DNA of 6,301 nucleotides from the NCBI GenBank assembly GCA_028690885.1, contig JAQVAJ010000099.1, forward strand, positions 1-6,301, read 5' to 3'. This document shows, piece after piece, positions 6,102 through 6,301 of the stretch. Below the pieces are notes generated by a model. That model worked only from the letters and a program-made list of their open reading frames with translations, did not search any database and was not told where the DNA came from. Numbering within the stretch: position 1 is the stretch's first letter; each line of letters begins with the position of its first letter. A program made the translations under genes and the position numbers. Source of the stretch: Clostridia bacterium. Its GTDB lineage: Bacteria > Bacillota > Clostridia > DUPQ01.

Positions 6102-6301
6102 ATGAGCGGAGCTTCTATAATCAACTGTAAATTTGATGCTAATCTTCTTTATTACAGGGATGACTGTAATGTCATTATCCCTTCTGCTGGAAAAACAAGT
6201 GAAATGAAAGTACTATATCTTCTGCATGGCATGCATGGTACCTGCCATGACTGGTTGACATATACTACTATAGCCAGGTTAGCAGAAACATATAATGTAG
6301 C
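6102..6301 (+). CDS. Putative esterase (EstA / esterase D-like alpha/beta hydrolase), N-terminal part
   Basis: The first 66 codons are visible and the gene runs off the window. The N-terminus has no signal peptide, so a cytosolic enzyme is expected. Residues 37-45 read KVLYLLHGM followed by HG, the strand plus oxyanion-hole turn of the PF00756 esterases (tributyrin esterase EstA, S-formylglutathione hydrolase), and DW (residues 50-51) followed by TIARLAE fits the next helix of this family. Such enzymes hydrolyse short-chain acyl or acetyl esters; the nucleophile Ser, Asp and His would lie beyond the window. The start is well fixed by GGAGG at 6091-6095, 6 bases before ATG. It is divergent from purA and shows no functional link with it. 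Confidence 0.85.
   Translation, partial: MSGASIINCKFDANLLYYRDDCNVIIPSAGKTSEMKVLYLLHGMHGTCHDWLTYTTIARLAETYNV

Overview
The window is an AT-rich stretch of ordinary bacterial chromosome, most likely from a low-G+C Firmicute and probably a clostridium. This rests on the A+T-rich third codon positions, the strong GGAGG-type Shine-Dalgarno sites, extended -10 promoter motifs, and a gene set (Kbl, an FtsX-type ABC exporter, PurA, an EstA-like esterase) typical of that group. No RNA gene, mobile element, CRISPR array or long repeat is visible.

Layout. Positions 1-417 (+) hold the C-terminal third of a glycine C-acetyltransferase (2-amino-3-ketobutyrate CoA ligase, kbl), cut by the window edge. A good -35/-10 candidate lies across its stop codon. 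It faces a two-gene ABC transporter: a 1020-residue permease with two FtsX-type halves (482-3544, +) and its 224-residue ATPase (3555-4229, +), separated by 10 bases that include a strong ribosome binding site. The ATPase stop codon directly abuts the stop codon of a convergent minus-strand pair: purA (5865-4579) and a small cysteine-rich protein of unknown function (4586-4230) whose start overlaps the purA stop by 8 bases. A 236-base divergent intergenic region (5866-6101) separates purA from the start of an esterase gene (6102 to the window end, +). The same extended -10 nonamer, TGATATACT, appears before each of these two divergent genes.

How the genes relate. The permease and ATPase together form a complete type VII (MacB/FtsX/LolCDE-like) ABC system. 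One permease chain supplies both membrane halves and the ATPase would act as a homodimer. No adaptor or two-component regulator is present, so the substrate is unknown. PurA makes adenylosuccinate for AMP synthesis, and the small protein is tied to it by overlap and likely translational coupling. Kbl and the esterase are neighbours with no evident functional link to the rest.

I do not see a clearly new multi-gene system. The points most worth following up are the PurA, which keeps the catalytic Asp and His but differs from the classical enzyme at several IMP-pocket positions, and the unrecognised Cys-rich protein coupled to it. Also of interest is the permease start, which lacks a Shine-Dalgarno site and overlaps a six-codon upstream reading frame.
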